64,000 nt of DNA from Bacteroides caccae (GCF_002222615.2 NZ_CP022412.2:3286001-3350000), one strand, 5' to 3'. Counted from the first letter of the stretch, positions 8,612 through 19,314 are shown. Numbers and translations: made by a program. The notes: generated by a model from the letters alone, not told the origin.

Positions 8612-11008
8612 ATGATACAGCATTATTCAAAAGTTGCTTTACGCAATTTGATGAAATATAAAACCCAAAATCTTATATCAACCATAGGCTTGGCTGTGGG
8701 ACTGCTATGCTTCAGTATTTGTTTCTATTGTAGCCGCTATATGCAGAGTGTTGACCAATGTTTTAATAATTATCATCGTTTGGTAGACATCAATTTAGCT
8801 GATGAAGGTAGGATGTTATCCGGTACTCCTGCAATATTGGCGGAGAAGTTGACAAAAGAATATGGACATGAAGTAGAAGCATATTCCAGAGTTGCTTATG
8901 CACGGCAACGGCCTTTTGATGTGTATACAAATGATGAAAAGAAACTACCCTATACATTTGAATGCATAGAAGTCGACTCGTTTTTTAATCGTTTGTTCAC
9001 TCCGACTGTTGTGGCAGGTTCGTGGAGAGTGGCAGCCTATACTCCTAATGCGGTAGTAATAACAGAAAGTACAGCACGCAAATTATTTCCATATAATCAG
9101 GAGGCTATCGGTAAACGTATGGTGATGACAAGCAAAATATGGTCTTCTCCGAAAACAACTCCTGATAGCGGAGGTATCTCATACACAATTCAGGCTGTGA
9201 TTAAAGATATTCCAGCCAATGTCAGTATGAACTTCATGCGGACAATTGAAGTTCTCATTCTGAACGATAGTGAAGGATTATTTAAAATGACCGGTAATAA
9301 TGACCAGACAGGCGTTTATACTTACGGATTGCTTCATGAAGGCAGAACAGCCAAAGATTTAAATGAAGTGTATAGAAAGAGTAATGTCACTCACCGAATG
9401 TTTAATTGCGATTATGACCTGATTGTTTCTCCTATTGGAAAAAGTAATGGCAACTCTGACATGATAACCATCTTTAGCTCAATAACTAGCATTGTAGCAG
9501 TTTTAATCTTATTAGTTGCTTTACTAAACTTTTTCCATTTTCAGATTGGAAGTATAATCAATCGCCAACGGGAATTTACAATTCGGAAGATAATAGGAAA
9601 TGATATGTTTCATCTGGCAATGATGCTTTTTGTGCAATTGTTTTTGGTCATTGTAATCGCTTCTTTATTTATGTTCGGACTCATAGAAATATTGTCTTCC
9701 GGAATGCATATCTCATTGTCTGATTTAAGCTTGTCCATTGATAGAGAGCGTTTGATGTTACAAGCCGGACAATATATTATCATTCTTCTCATAGCAACAT
9801 TTGTGATCTGTTTTTCTGTTGCTTTTTATATCCGTAGGGTAAACATACAATTAGGCATGAGCAATGGGCTTAAAAGTAAAAAGCATTTCTTTCGTAATAG
9901 CATGTTAGGAATCCAGTTTTTCATTTGTTGGCTATTCGTTTCTATGACTGTCGCTCTTTATTTACAAACAAATACTACAATATCTACGCTGTACAATACG
10001 TTGACTAAAGCGGAGAAAAATAGCATATTAAGTCTTAAATTGGACTATACTTTTATGAAAAATGAAGAAAAAGTTGCGCTTGTTGAACGTATCCGGCAGT
10101 ATTCAGGCGTGAAAGATGTCTTACTTTCTGAAGACGGTTACTTAAATGGTAGTCCGGATCGTACAGGCATACAATTAGATAAAGACTCGGATAGGTGGCT
10201 GGAAATAAATATAATGAGGGTAACGCCTGATTTTATTTCTTTTATGAATATCCCCTTGTCAGCAGGACAAAATATGGAAGGCAATAATGATATATTGGTC
10301 GATGAAATATTTATGAATGAAAAAGAAAATATACTGGGGACTACTCTTTATCATTATAAAGACGCTTATACTGTACGCGGTATATTGTCTTCTTTTACTC
10401 CCTCGGTTTATGCTTATAAAGAGGAGCAGACTCCTTATGTTTTCTTTCCTATGAAAGATAATGGAAATGTAGGTCATTGTTATATCAAGTGTTACACAGA
10501 TAAAAAGGAAGAGGTCCGCCAATGGATGACCCAACTTTTGCAGGAAGTGTTACCGGAAAGTGTTGAGCCCGAAATAACAACTTTTTTGGATGATATCATT
10601 GAACAACAGGCCATGGAAACTAAATTCAAGAATATAACTTTATTTTTCTCTATTGTAAGTCTGATTATAACTTTATTGGGAGTATATTCAGCTATTACTC
10701 TTGACACCGAACGTCGGCAGAAAGAAGTGGCAATCCGGAAAATAAACGGAGCGGGAATAAAACAGATTATCTTACTGTTTTCCCGGTTGTATATGTTACT
10801 TTTGACAACATCGGCTTTATTAGCTTTTCCTGTGGTATACGTCATTCTCCATATGTGGAAAGAAATATATCAGATATTCTTTAATGACGGGATATTATAT
10901 TGGGTAGGAATATTTGTAGGAGTAACTTTATTGACTGCACTAACCGTTATCTTTAGAATCCTAAGGATTGTACGACTCAATCCTGCGGAAGTTATCAAGA
11001 ATGAATAA
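8612..11008 (+). CDS. FtsX/MacB-type ABC permease 3 of 6 (type B')
   Basis: This 798-residue paralogue of the preceding permease has the same TM/periplasmic/FtsX order and the same ERRQKEVAIRKINGAG loop, and it ends NPAEVIKNE. The two share many blocks, for example ILNDSEGLF, YTFMKNEEK-like and LGIQFFICW segments, so a local duplication is likely. The ATPase gene follows after 27 nt. Its partner permease could be itself (homodimer, as in MacB) or another member of the operon. Confidence 0.9.
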   Translation: MIQHYSKVALRNLMKYKTQNLISTIGLAVGLLCFSICFYCSRYMQSVDQCFNNYHRLVDINLADEGRMLSGTPAILAEKLTKEYGHEVEAYSRVAYARQRPFDVYTNDEKKLPYTFECIEVDSFFNRLFTPTVVAGSWRVAAYTPNAVVITESTARKLFPYNQEAIGKRMVMTSKIWSSPKTTPDSGGISYTIQAVIKDIPANVSMNFMRTIEVLILNDSEGLFKMTGNNDQTGVYTYGLLHEGRTAKDLNEVYRKSNVTHRMFNCDYDLIVSPIGKSNGNSDMITIFSSITSIVAVLILLVALLNFFHFQIGSIINRQREFTIRKIIGNDMFHLAMMLFVQLFLVIVIASLFMFGLIEILSSGMHISLSDLSLSIDRERLMLQAGQYIIILLIATFVICFSVAFYIRRVNIQLGMSNGLKSKKHFFRNSMLGIQFFICWLFVSMTVALYLQTNTTISTLYNTLTKAEKNSILSLKLDYTFMKNEEKVALVERIRQYSGVKDVLLSEDGYLNGSPDRTGIQLDKDSDRWLEINIMRVTPDFISFMNIPLSAGQNMEGNNDILVDEIFMNEKENILGTTLYHYKDAYTVRGILSSFTPSVYAYKEEQTPYVFFPMKDNGNVGHCYIKCYTDKKEEVRQWMTQLLQEVLPESVEPEITTFLDDIIEQQAMETKFKNITLFFSIVSLIITLLGVYSAITLDTERRQKEVAIRKINGAGIKQIILLFSRLYMLLLTTSALLAFPVVYVILHMWKEIYQIFFNDGILYWVGIFVGVTLLTALTVIFRILRIVRLNPAEVIKNE

Positions 11009-11035
11009 ATTCAATAATTTTTAAATAGTACAATT

Positions 11036-11710
11036 ATGATTAAAACAATTAATTTACAGAAGATTTTCAAGACAGAAGAAGTGGAAACTTGGGCATTGAA
11101 TAATGTCAGTATTGAAGTGAAACAAGGTGAGTTTGTTGCTATTATGGGACCTTCCGGCTGTGGAAAGTCAACGTTACTTAATATTCTGGGACTGTTGGAC
11201 AATCCGACAGGAGGAGAGTATTATCTGAATGGAATGGAAGTTTCGAAGTACACGGAATCGCAGCGTACAAATCTCCGTAAAGGAGTCATTGGTTTTGTAT
11301 TTCAGAGTTTCAATCTGATAGATGAACTGAACGTATATGAAAACATTGAATTACCTCTGCTCTATATGGGTATCTCAGCTTCCGAACGTAAAAAGAGAGT
11401 GGAGACTGCCATGGAACGAATGGCTATTACTCATCGTAGCAAACATTTCCCCCAACAATTGTCAGGTGGTCAGCAGCAACGTGTCGCTATCGCCCGTGCA
11501 GTAGTTGCCAACCCTAAATTGATCCTTGCCGATGAGCCTACCGGTAATCTGGACTCAAAGAATGGTAAAGAAGTAATGGGGCTATTGAGCGAATTGAATA
11601 AGGAAGGAACAACGATTGTAATGGTAACGCACTCCCAGCATGACGCCGGTTACGCTGATCGCGTCATCAATCTGTTCGACGGACAAGTAGTAACTGAAGT
11701 CAGCATGTAA
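11036..11710 (+). CDS. MacB/LolD-type ABC transporter ATPase
   Basis: This 224-residue ATPase has Walker A GPSGCGKST (38-46), Q-loop Q90, signature LSGGQQQR (142-149), Walker B LILADEP (162-168) and H-loop H199. Length and motifs fit the MacB/LolD/FtsE group, which pairs with FtsX-type permeases. It is the only ATPase in an operon with six permeases (three upstream, three downstream), so it probably serves all of them. Confidence 0.95.
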   Translation: MIKTINLQKIFKTEEVETWALNNVSIEVKQGEFVAIMGPSGCGKSTLLNILGLLDNPTGGEYYLNGMEVSKYTESQRTNLRKGVIGFVFQSFNLIDELNVYENIELPLLYMGISASERKKRVETAMERMAITHRSKHFPQQLSGGQQQRVAIARAVVANPKLILADEPTGNLDSKNGKEVMGLLSELNKEGTTIVMVTHSQHDAGYADRVINLFDGQVVTEVSM

Positions 11711-11722
11711 CATTAAAAGAGT

Positions 11723-14068
11723 ATGATGATAAAACATTATCTAAAAGTAGCTTTCCGCAATCTGGCGAAATATAAGGTGCAAAGCATTGTGAGTATTTTA
11801 GGATTGGCAGTAGGCTTTGTATGCTTTGCATTGTCTACTTTGTGGATTCGTTATGAAATGACTTATGATACTTTTCACGAAGGTGCGGAACGTATTTATC
11901 TGGTGCGTGCACATTATGCACATGAACCTGGTAAGATATCCAATTCTACTCCTTATCCTTTAGCTGATTATTTACAGAAAGGTAATCCGGAAATAGAGGC
12001 AATGGCTTCTACTTCCGTACAGAAAGTTAAATTTCGTGTGAAGGATACTGAGAAGGATGTTGTGTCGGCTGCTGCAGATTCTGTTTTGATGAACTTTTTT
12101 AATATACGAGTATTAAGAGGAACAGTGAACTTCTTGAAGGGAACCAATGGGGAAATTGCTATAACAGAAGAATTTTCTAAAAGGATATTTGGAGAGGAAG
12201 AGGCATTGGGTCGGGAGGTAGAGGTTAGTGGACATGCTTCTAAAGTTGGAGCAATCGTGAGTGGCTGGTCTTCTCATTCCAATATTCCATATAGTATATT
12301 AACTTCTGCCAGACATTATACACAATGGGGGAGTGCGAATGAAAACTTATTTGTTCGCATTCGTAAGGGGACAAATGGGGAAGAATTTCAGAAAAAAATT
12401 GCTGCTCTCCGTATCAATGATATTGAGAAGGAAAATGAATTGGGAGAGCTATTATTGACCCCGCTATCGGCTTTACGCTATTCCGGTTATGTATCTCGGG
12501 AAGATACCGTGATTACTTTTAGCTATATCTTATATTTTTCATTAGCCGGTGGATTGGTCATTATCTGTTCGTTATTTAATTATTTGACTCTCTATATCAG
12601 TCGGTTATATATGCGTAGGCGTGAAATGGCACTTCGCAAAGTGAATGGAGCAGGTAATAAAGATTTGTTTGTTCAGTTGACCGTTGAACTATTGATTGTT
12701 CAGTTTATAGCTTTGGTAGCCGGATTGTTCTTTATTGAAATATATATGTCCCGTTTCCTCGAGTTCACACGAATAGCTCCCAACTCTTATTATGGAGAGA
12801 TTTTAGTATATCTGTTTATTGTGATAGCTTTGTCTCTTTTGTTGGCTCAGATACCACTATATCATTTTCGTCGCCGAACTTTGCAAGACGCTGTCAAAGG
12901 GAAAGTTTCAGTAAACAGACCGTATGCTTTCCGTAAGTTCGGGATTGTTATACAATTGATAGTCAGTCTTGTTTTCATATTCTGTACAGTGGTTATAATG
13001 AAACAGATTTATTTCCTGAAGCATACAGACTTAGGAATGGAACGTCATAATATTGCCAATGTTGCATTATGGAGAGGTGATATAAAACAGTGGGGCGGTA
13101 AGATAGCAGCTTTACCTATGGTGACCGAAGTTCTGCCTCCCCGTTATTTTCCGATTATCCCTACCGGACCAATGATGTATGCGGAAATGAACCATTGGGA
13201 GGATATGTCTGAAGCAGTAGAAGAACCTATAACTGTTGGCATAATGCCTGCAATGAAGGATTTCTTTGATTTTTATGATTTGAAATTAATTGAAGGCGAA
13301 CTGCTCTCAGAAAAGAATGCTCCCAATGATATTGTAATTGATGAAAATACACTTCGGATATTTGGTTGGAACCAAGGAGTAGGAAAGACTTTGGGATATG
13401 AGAAGGATGGCAAAATTCTTCATTCATATAGAGTGGTAGGAGTTGTCCGGAATTTCTGTTATCAACCGCCTACAAGTATTCCGGGATGTATCGCTTTACA
13501 ACAACCTCAAGCACAAAATTATCTGCTGTTTCGTGCCAGTATTTTGTTTAAATTTGAGGAAGGTTCCTGGCGCGAATGCCGGAAAGCGATTGAGGCCATG
13601 CATAAAGAAGATTTTCCGAATGCCTATTTACGATTGTTTAATGAGGAGGAAGAATATGATAAGTATCTCCGTTCGGAAAGTGCTTTAATGAAGCTGTTGA
13701 CTTTCGTATCATTAGTTTGTATTCTGATCTCTTTGTTCGGAATATTCTCATTGGTTACATTATCTTGTGAACAACGTCGTAAGGAGATTGCCATACGTAG
13801 AGTCAACGGAGCACAGGTATATCATATTCTTCATCTATTTTTCCGTGAGTATTTATTGTTGCTGGCAACAGCTGTTATAATAGCTTTTCCTGTCGGATAC
13901 GTTTTAATGAAACAATGGATTGATCGGTATGTAAGGCAAACGCCGATTGAGGTATGGATATATGTAGCTATATTTGGAATTATAGGATTTTTTATCTTAC
14001 TATGTATAGGCTGCCAAGTATGGAAAGCTGTTTTGCAGAATCCGGCAGAAGTAATTAAGAATGAATAA
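11723..14068 (+). CDS. FtsX/MacB-type ABC permease 4 of 6 (type C)
   Basis: This 781-residue permease has the same domain order as its neighbours. It is close to the next gene: both carry LWIRYEMTYD-FHEGA-RIYL near residues 32-52 and CEQRRKEIAIR-VNGA before the C-terminal helices. The start is ATG 11723 or ATG 11726; the second aligns better with the MI-HYLKVA start of its paralogues. It lies 12 nt after the ATPase gene. The C-terminus is NPAEVIKNE. Confidence 0.9.
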   Translation: MMIKHYLKVAFRNLAKYKVQSIVSILGLAVGFVCFALSTLWIRYEMTYDTFHEGAERIYLVRAHYAHEPGKISNSTPYPLADYLQKGNPEIEAMASTSVQKVKFRVKDTEKDVVSAAADSVLMNFFNIRVLRGTVNFLKGTNGEIAITEEFSKRIFGEEEALGREVEVSGHASKVGAIVSGWSSHSNIPYSILTSARHYTQWGSANENLFVRIRKGTNGEEFQKKIAALRINDIEKENELGELLLTPLSALRYSGYVSREDTVITFSYILYFSLAGGLVIICSLFNYLTLYISRLYMRRREMALRKVNGAGNKDLFVQLTVELLIVQFIALVAGLFFIEIYMSRFLEFTRIAPNSYYGEILVYLFIVIALSLLLAQIPLYHFRRRTLQDAVKGKVSVNRPYAFRKFGIVIQLIVSLVFIFCTVVIMKQIYFLKHTDLGMERHNIANVALWRGDIKQWGGKIAALPMVTEVLPPRYFPIIPTGPMMYAEMNHWEDMSEAVEEPITVGIMPAMKDFFDFYDLKLIEGELLSEKNAPNDIVIDENTLRIFGWNQGVGKTLGYEKDGKILHSYRVVGVVRNFCYQPPTSIPGCIALQQPQAQNYLLFRASILFKFEEGSWRECRKAIEAMHKEDFPNAYLRLFNEEEEYDKYLRSESALMKLLTFVSLVCILISLFGIFSLVTLSCEQRRKEIAIRRVNGAQVYHILHLFFREYLLLLATAVIIAFPVGYVLMKQWIDRYVRQTPIEVWIYVAIFGIIGFFILLCIGCQVWKAVLQNPAEVIKNE

Positions 14069-14085
14069 TAATTAATGGTGATATT

Positions 14086-16419
14086 ATGATTACACATTAT
14101 TTAAAAGTAGCTTTTCGTAACTTAGTAAAATACAAAACGCAGACACTTATCAGCATAATTGGATTATCGGTTGGTTTTACTTGCTTTGCGCTTTCCGTAT
14201 TATGGATTCGTTATGAAATGACGTATGATAATTTTCATGAAGGAGCAGACCGTATTTATCTGGCAGGTGATAAATTTGATTTGCAAGGAGACGGATTCTC
14301 TTATTATTCGTCAAGTTTGTTGGCTGATTATATAATGAAAAACTGTCCGGAAGTAGAAAAGGCTTGCCATATAATACAAAAAAACATAATACCCATTGAA
14401 TATGAGAAAAATGTATATCAGACACAACAATTAAGAGTTGATTCAAACTTTGTCTCAATCTTTAATATTATTGTATTAGAAGGAAGCAACCGTATGAGAT
14501 TAGAGAATAACCAGATTGCTATTACTGATAAAATTGCTAAGCAAATATTTGGAACTGAATCTCCGATAGGTAAGCAATTGATATTTCCTAATACAAATAA
14601 TACAAAGATGACAATAGTTGCAGTGGTAAAATCATGGGAAGGTCATTCTTTATATCCTTTTGATATATTATTACCTTATGAGGATCAAGATCCACATTGG
14701 GGGAGTCAACGAAGCCATACACTTTTCCGTATTTACCCTAATAGTGATATAAATGCATTGGAGAAAAGATTGGCTAAATATGAAGTGCAACAAGACTCAT
14801 ATAAACAGTTAATGTCTACTCCTATTGCTTTATTATCTACCTTACGAAGTACACATCCGAGAGAAGATGTTAATGTCAAATTGAATCACATTCGTCTTTT
14901 TGCCTGGATTGGAGCTTTGGTTATTATTTGTGGATTATGTAACTATTTAACAATGCTTGTTACTCGTATTCGAATGCGAAAACGTGAATTGGCATTACGG
15001 AAAGTAAATGGAGCTTCTAATGGTAGTTTGCTGTCATTGCTTCTTTGGGAATTGGTATTGTTACTCATTGTATCATCGGGATTAGGACTTATGATAATAG
15101 AACTCATTTTACCGGGCTTTAGATCTCTATCACAAATAGCCGAGGATACTTCATTCTATTATAGTGAAACGCTTATGTATATATTATTATTAATATTGAT
15201 AACTATAAGTCTGGCAGCCATACTTATCCGATATGTCAGCAAGCAGTCTTTGCTTGATAGTATTAAACATAAATCAAATCTTCATCTTTCCGGTTGGTTT
15301 TATAAAGGAAGTGTTTCCTTTCAATTATTTGTTAGTATTGGTTTGGTGTTTTGTACTATGGTGATGATGAAACAGCTGGATTATCTATTGAATTCAAAAG
15401 AACTTGGGTTGAATAGACATAATATAGGAGTTATAGCTTCCGGTTATGGATTTGAAGGTGTTCCTTTTAAAGAAATTCTGGAACAAATGCCTGATGTTAT
15501 AGAATGTTTATATGGCTTTTATACTCCTATTCCTAAAATGTCATTTTATAGTTATGAAGTGAGGGAATGGGAAGGACAGGCGGACAAAGAACAACGTATC
15601 AAGTTAGAGAAGGAAACCATCAATCAGGATTATGCTAATTTTTTCCAAGTTGAAGTTTTGGAAGGTAATATGTTGGATGAAAAAGACGGGAAAGAGGCGG
15701 TCCTTATAAATGAAGCTGCGGCAAAGGCTTTTGGTTGGGATCATCCTATTGGAAAGAAGATACACCTGAACGAAAAATGTATAGTAAAAGGGGTTATTAA
15801 AAATATTTATTATAATGCCCCGATACATCCGGTTACTCCAGCTATATTCTTCTTGCCGGACAACAAGCAAAAAAGTGAAAGTAGAGGTCATTTGATTTTT
15901 AAGTTTAAAGAGGGTACCTGGAAAAATGTTTCTCAAAAATTGAGAGAAGAAGCTTATAAAGTTAATCCGAATGCAGAATTACGTTTGATTAATATGGAGG
16001 AGAAATACGATGAGTACATGAAATCGGAAAATTCTTTAAATATGCTATTGAGTATTGTTTCCTTTATATGTATAGCAATTGCCGTATTCGGCATCTTTTC
16101 TTTAGTTACTTTATCGTGCGAGCAACGTCGTAAAGAGATTGCTATTCGTAAAGTCAATGGTGCCAGTATAGGAACAATTCTGAATTTATTCTTTAAAGAA
16201 TATCTGCTTTTGCTTATCATTGCATCATGTATCGCTTTTCCATTAGGATACGTCATTATGAAACATTGGCTTGAAAGTTATGTAAAACAGACTCCGATAA
16301 GTCTTTGGATATATGGAGGAATATTTATTGTAATGCTTCTTATCATTTTCCTGAGCATTATTTGGAGAGTATGGAAAGCAGCCCGGCAGAATCCGGCAGA
16401 GGTGATTAAAAGTGAGTAA
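14086..16419 (+). CDS. FtsX/MacB-type ABC permease 5 of 6 (type C')
   Basis: This 777-residue paralogue of the previous permease starts 17 nt after its stop. It has an N-terminal TM (about 19-40), a periplasmic MacB-like domain, an FtsX domain with RIRMRKRELALRKVNGAS, a second periplasmic part and a last FtsX domain with CEQRRKEIAIRKVNGAS, ending NPAEVIKSE. It looks intact and shows no sign of decay. Confidence 0.9.
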   Translation: MITHYLKVAFRNLVKYKTQTLISIIGLSVGFTCFALSVLWIRYEMTYDNFHEGADRIYLAGDKFDLQGDGFSYYSSSLLADYIMKNCPEVEKACHIIQKNIIPIEYEKNVYQTQQLRVDSNFVSIFNIIVLEGSNRMRLENNQIAITDKIAKQIFGTESPIGKQLIFPNTNNTKMTIVAVVKSWEGHSLYPFDILLPYEDQDPHWGSQRSHTLFRIYPNSDINALEKRLAKYEVQQDSYKQLMSTPIALLSTLRSTHPREDVNVKLNHIRLFAWIGALVIICGLCNYLTMLVTRIRMRKRELALRKVNGASNGSLLSLLLWELVLLLIVSSGLGLMIIELILPGFRSLSQIAEDTSFYYSETLMYILLLILITISLAAILIRYVSKQSLLDSIKHKSNLHLSGWFYKGSVSFQLFVSIGLVFCTMVMMKQLDYLLNSKELGLNRHNIGVIASGYGFEGVPFKEILEQMPDVIECLYGFYTPIPKMSFYSYEVREWEGQADKEQRIKLEKETINQDYANFFQVEVLEGNMLDEKDGKEAVLINEAAAKAFGWDHPIGKKIHLNEKCIVKGVIKNIYYNAPIHPVTPAIFFLPDNKQKSESRGHLIFKFKEGTWKNVSQKLREEAYKVNPNAELRLINMEEKYDEYMKSENSLNMLLSIVSFICIAIAVFGIFSLVTLSCEQRRKEIAIRKVNGASIGTILNLFFKEYLLLLIIASCIAFPLGYVIMKHWLESYVKQTPISLWIYGGIFIVMLLIIFLSIIWRVWKAARQNPAEVIKSE

Positions 16420-16442
16420 GAATATTATTTAATAAAAGCAAT

Positions 16443-18854
16443 ATGAAGAACCAGTTATCAGCTATCAAGGCCCTGTTTCGTTTTAGAATTTATACGATAA
16501 TAAATATTATAGGGCTTGCGATTAGTGTAGCGGCAACATTAATAATCGTACGTTATATTCATCAGGAAGTGACCGTAGACCACTTTTGCAAGGATCTGGA
16601 TCAATTATATATATTGACAGCTCAAAGAAGTAACGGTCATATTTCAATAATTGACAATACGGACAGGAATAATGATCCTAATTTTATTGATCCGATGAAG
16701 AATCCGGAAGTAGAAAAGTATTCATATTGCATTTCTTTTAAGGATGATTATATCATAGTTGATGATCACCGTTTTCAAGCCAATGTTTTAGTGACCGATA
16801 GTTTCTTTCTACAACTAATGGATTATCCTGTCATTTCAGGCATTAAGACTATTCAACGTCCGGATGATGCGATCATTACCCGAAAATATGCTAAACATCT
16901 TTTTAAGGATGAAAACCCGCTTGGAAAGCAACTTGTTTCTTCCGCAGGCTATACACTTACTATACGGGGAATTGTAGATGAACCGGATACCAAATCCTCT
17001 TTGCAGTTTGATTTGATAACTCCTGTGAATCAGGGAAAATATATGGATTGGAGCCGAATGGGATTTTGTATAACACGTTTGGTTAAGGGTACGGAGTTGG
17101 CTAAGTTTAATGAAAAAATCTCTAAACCACAGTCATTGATTTGTTTTAGTCATTCACCTATACAATTCAGGCTTTTTCCATTGAAAGAGCTATATTTTAA
17201 TAAGGTGGTAAGCTCTGCATCCGGTTTCTTCTTAAGAGGGAATAAAGAACATGTTATTGTGTTGTCTGTTGTAGCATGTATGCTGTTGCTGGTCGGAATT
17301 TTCAATTTTATCAATATCTACACGGTTATTATACTGAAGCGGGCGCGTGAGTTTGGAGTTAAAAAGGTGTATGGTGCGAATGGTATTCAAGTATTTTCCC
17401 AAATATATGCAGAAAATCTATGTATGGTTGCTACTTCAATGCTGATTATATGGATGCTGATAGAGGTTACAGCAGGGTTATTCGCAACTGTATATTCAAT
17501 ACCCGTGAAACCGGATCTAAAGTTTGATTTACTACTGTCTCTTATTATATTATTCGGGTTACCGTTAATTACGTCTATCTATCCCTTTTTAAGATACAAT
17601 TACTCTTCACCTATCACCTCATTGCGTTCAGTCAGTGTCGGGGGACATTCCATTGTGTCTCGTGCATTTTTTCTATTCGTTCAATATATCATCACTTTCT
17701 GTTTAATTGTGGTTTCCTTGTATTTTGTGCGCCAGTTATATACTATGCTTCATGCTGATTTGGGTTATCGGGCAAAGGATATTATATCTTGCCAATTCCT
17801 GTCACACGAGACACAAAACAGGAGGTATGCAAGTGATGAAGAATGGCAGAAAGAGCACGATTTGGAACAGCACAAAGAACAAGTTATTAAGCAGAAAATG
17901 AATGCGTGTCCTTTGTTCGTTACATGGAGCTATGGTGAAATTCCTATAAATCTGGAACCTTACATTAACTTGGAAGCGGATAACGGAGAAAAACATAAAG
18001 TAGCCCTTATGAATGCCGATAAAGAGTATATGGATATGTTCGGATTGAAACTGAAAGAAGGGAGGGAGTGGAACGACAAAGATCAGTTTGCCCAGTATAA
18101 AATGATTATCAACGAAACAGCTAAGAAGTTATTTCAAATAAAGAATATAGAGGAGGCTTCATTACAGCCGGAATCACGTTTGTGGTGGAGTATGGGAATA
18201 GATGAAGGGAAAAATCCTCCTTTCGAGATAGTAGGAGTAATAGAGGATTTTCGGACAGGACATTTGGCGAAAGGAGATGCTCCTTTAGCTATATTATATG
18301 ATAAAGGAGATAATCCTACTAACCCTTTGATAGCGACAATTGTGGAAGGAAAGCGTAAAGAAGCGGTTGATTTTCTGAAAGAGTTGCATGATGAAGTGTT
18401 GGGACAGGGAGAATTTGATTACTCGTTTGTGGAAGATGAAGTGAAAAAGTTGTATGATGAAGATAAAAGAGCCACTCAGATCTATGTCACTTTTGCCGGA
18501 CTGGCTATCTGCATATCCTGTCTCGGCCTGTTCGGTCTGTCGTTGTATGATATTCGCCAGAGATATCGGGAGATAGCCTTGCGCAAGGTAAATGGCGCTA
18601 CAGGCAAACAAGTGGCCTTATTGCTGGTACGGAAGTATCTATATATACTGGGGGCGGCATTTGCAGTTGCTATTCCTTTGGCCTATTATATCATTCATGA
18701 TTATACCAAGGACTTTACAGTGAAAGCTCCAGTCGGAGTCGATATATTTATAACAGGTTTTATTCTTACATTAATAATCTCTTTAGGAACATTGTTATGG
18801 CAGGTTCGTAGGGCTGTCCGCATCAATCCGGCATTGATAATGAAGAGTGAATAA
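16443..18854 (+). CDS. FtsX/MacB-type ABC permease 6 of 6 (type A')
   Basis: This 803-residue last gene of the export operon pairs with permease 1 rather than with its neighbours: it has LFGLSLYDIRQRYREIALRKVNGA and ends NPALIMKSE. Topology is TM, periplasmic, FtsX, periplasmic, FtsX. Its position gives the operon the order A-B-B'-ATPase-C-C'-A'. A new TAnnTTTG box follows at 18902, so the operon probably ends here, although no strong terminator hairpin was found in 18855-18900. Confidence 0.9.
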   Translation: MKNQLSAIKALFRFRIYTIINIIGLAISVAATLIIVRYIHQEVTVDHFCKDLDQLYILTAQRSNGHISIIDNTDRNNDPNFIDPMKNPEVEKYSYCISFKDDYIIVDDHRFQANVLVTDSFFLQLMDYPVISGIKTIQRPDDAIITRKYAKHLFKDENPLGKQLVSSAGYTLTIRGIVDEPDTKSSLQFDLITPVNQGKYMDWSRMGFCITRLVKGTELAKFNEKISKPQSLICFSHSPIQFRLFPLKELYFNKVVSSASGFFLRGNKEHVIVLSVVACMLLLVGIFNFINIYTVIILKRAREFGVKKVYGANGIQVFSQIYAENLCMVATSMLIIWMLIEVTAGLFATVYSIPVKPDLKFDLLLSLIILFGLPLITSIYPFLRYNYSSPITSLRSVSVGGHSIVSRAFFLFVQYIITFCLIVVSLYFVRQLYTMLHADLGYRAKDIISCQFLSHETQNRRYASDEEWQKEHDLEQHKEQVIKQKMNACPLFVTWSYGEIPINLEPYINLEADNGEKHKVALMNADKEYMDMFGLKLKEGREWNDKDQFAQYKMIINETAKKLFQIKNIEEASLQPESRLWWSMGIDEGKNPPFEIVGVIEDFRTGHLAKGDAPLAILYDKGDNPTNPLIATIVEGKRKEAVDFLKELHDEVLGQGEFDYSFVEDEVKKLYDEDKRATQIYVTFAGLAICISCLGLFGLSLYDIRQRYREIALRKVNGATGKQVALLLVRKYLYILGAAFAVAIPLAYYIIHDYTKDFTVKAPVGVDIFITGFILTLIISLGTLLWQVRRAVRINPALIMKSE

Positions 18855-18901
18855 ATACAATGTTTTTTGTTGTTTTTAGTTTAAAAGACAATTGAATAAA
18901 T

Positions 18902-18909
18902 TATCTTTG
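18902..18909 (+). promoter_or_regulatory. Bacteroides -7 box before small lipoprotein
   Basis: TATCTTTG matches TAnnTTTG and would start transcription near 18916. That excludes start codons upstream of it and favours the ATG at 18946 for the next gene. No well-spaced -33 TTTG was seen. Confidence 0.5.
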
Positions 18910-18945
18910 CACTATTCCAATTTTATATCAAATAGGAGAATGTGT

Positions 18946-19314
18946 ATGAATAGAATGAAAGTTTTTTTATTGTTGGCAGTTATGATTGGTTTTAGTTCAT
19001 GCCAGTCGAGAAGTAAACAAAACATAGAGCAGGAGGTAGAAGTTGACAGTTTGTCGACTAACCCAACTGAAGAGATAAAAATAATAACCGGAGTTGTAAA
19101 GGACGCTTCAATGAATAACTTTATGCTAATTACCTTGCAAGGAGATACACTCTTTATTAGTACAATGGATCAAGAGCCAAACGATGTAGCAGGCTTTGAG
19201 TTAGGAGATACGGTGAGAGTGAATTATATAGAAGAGGAGGAAGAACCCGGGTTAAATACTATACCGACCGCTCAAAAAGTGATTGTGATAGGAAAGAAAA
19301 ACCGGAATCAATAA
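18946..19314 (+). CDS. Small putative lipoprotein, unknown function
   Basis: I chose the ATG at 18946 because AGGAG lies 7 nt before it and the -7 box at 18902 lies downstream of the earliest in-frame start (18892). The 122-residue product starts MNRMKVFLLLAVMIGFSSC, a lipoprotein signal with lipobox FSSC. The mature part is acidic and probably a small beta-rich domain (residues about 45-120). I do not recognise a family. The next gene is also a small lipoprotein 28 nt downstream, so the two may be co-expressed and surface- or periplasm-facing. Confidence 0.75.
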   Translation: MNRMKVFLLLAVMIGFSSCQSRSKQNIEQEVEVDSLSTNPTEEIKIITGVVKDASMNNFMLITLQGDTLFISTMDQEPNDVAGFELGDTVRVNYIEEEEEPGLNTIPTAQKVIVIGKKNRNQ

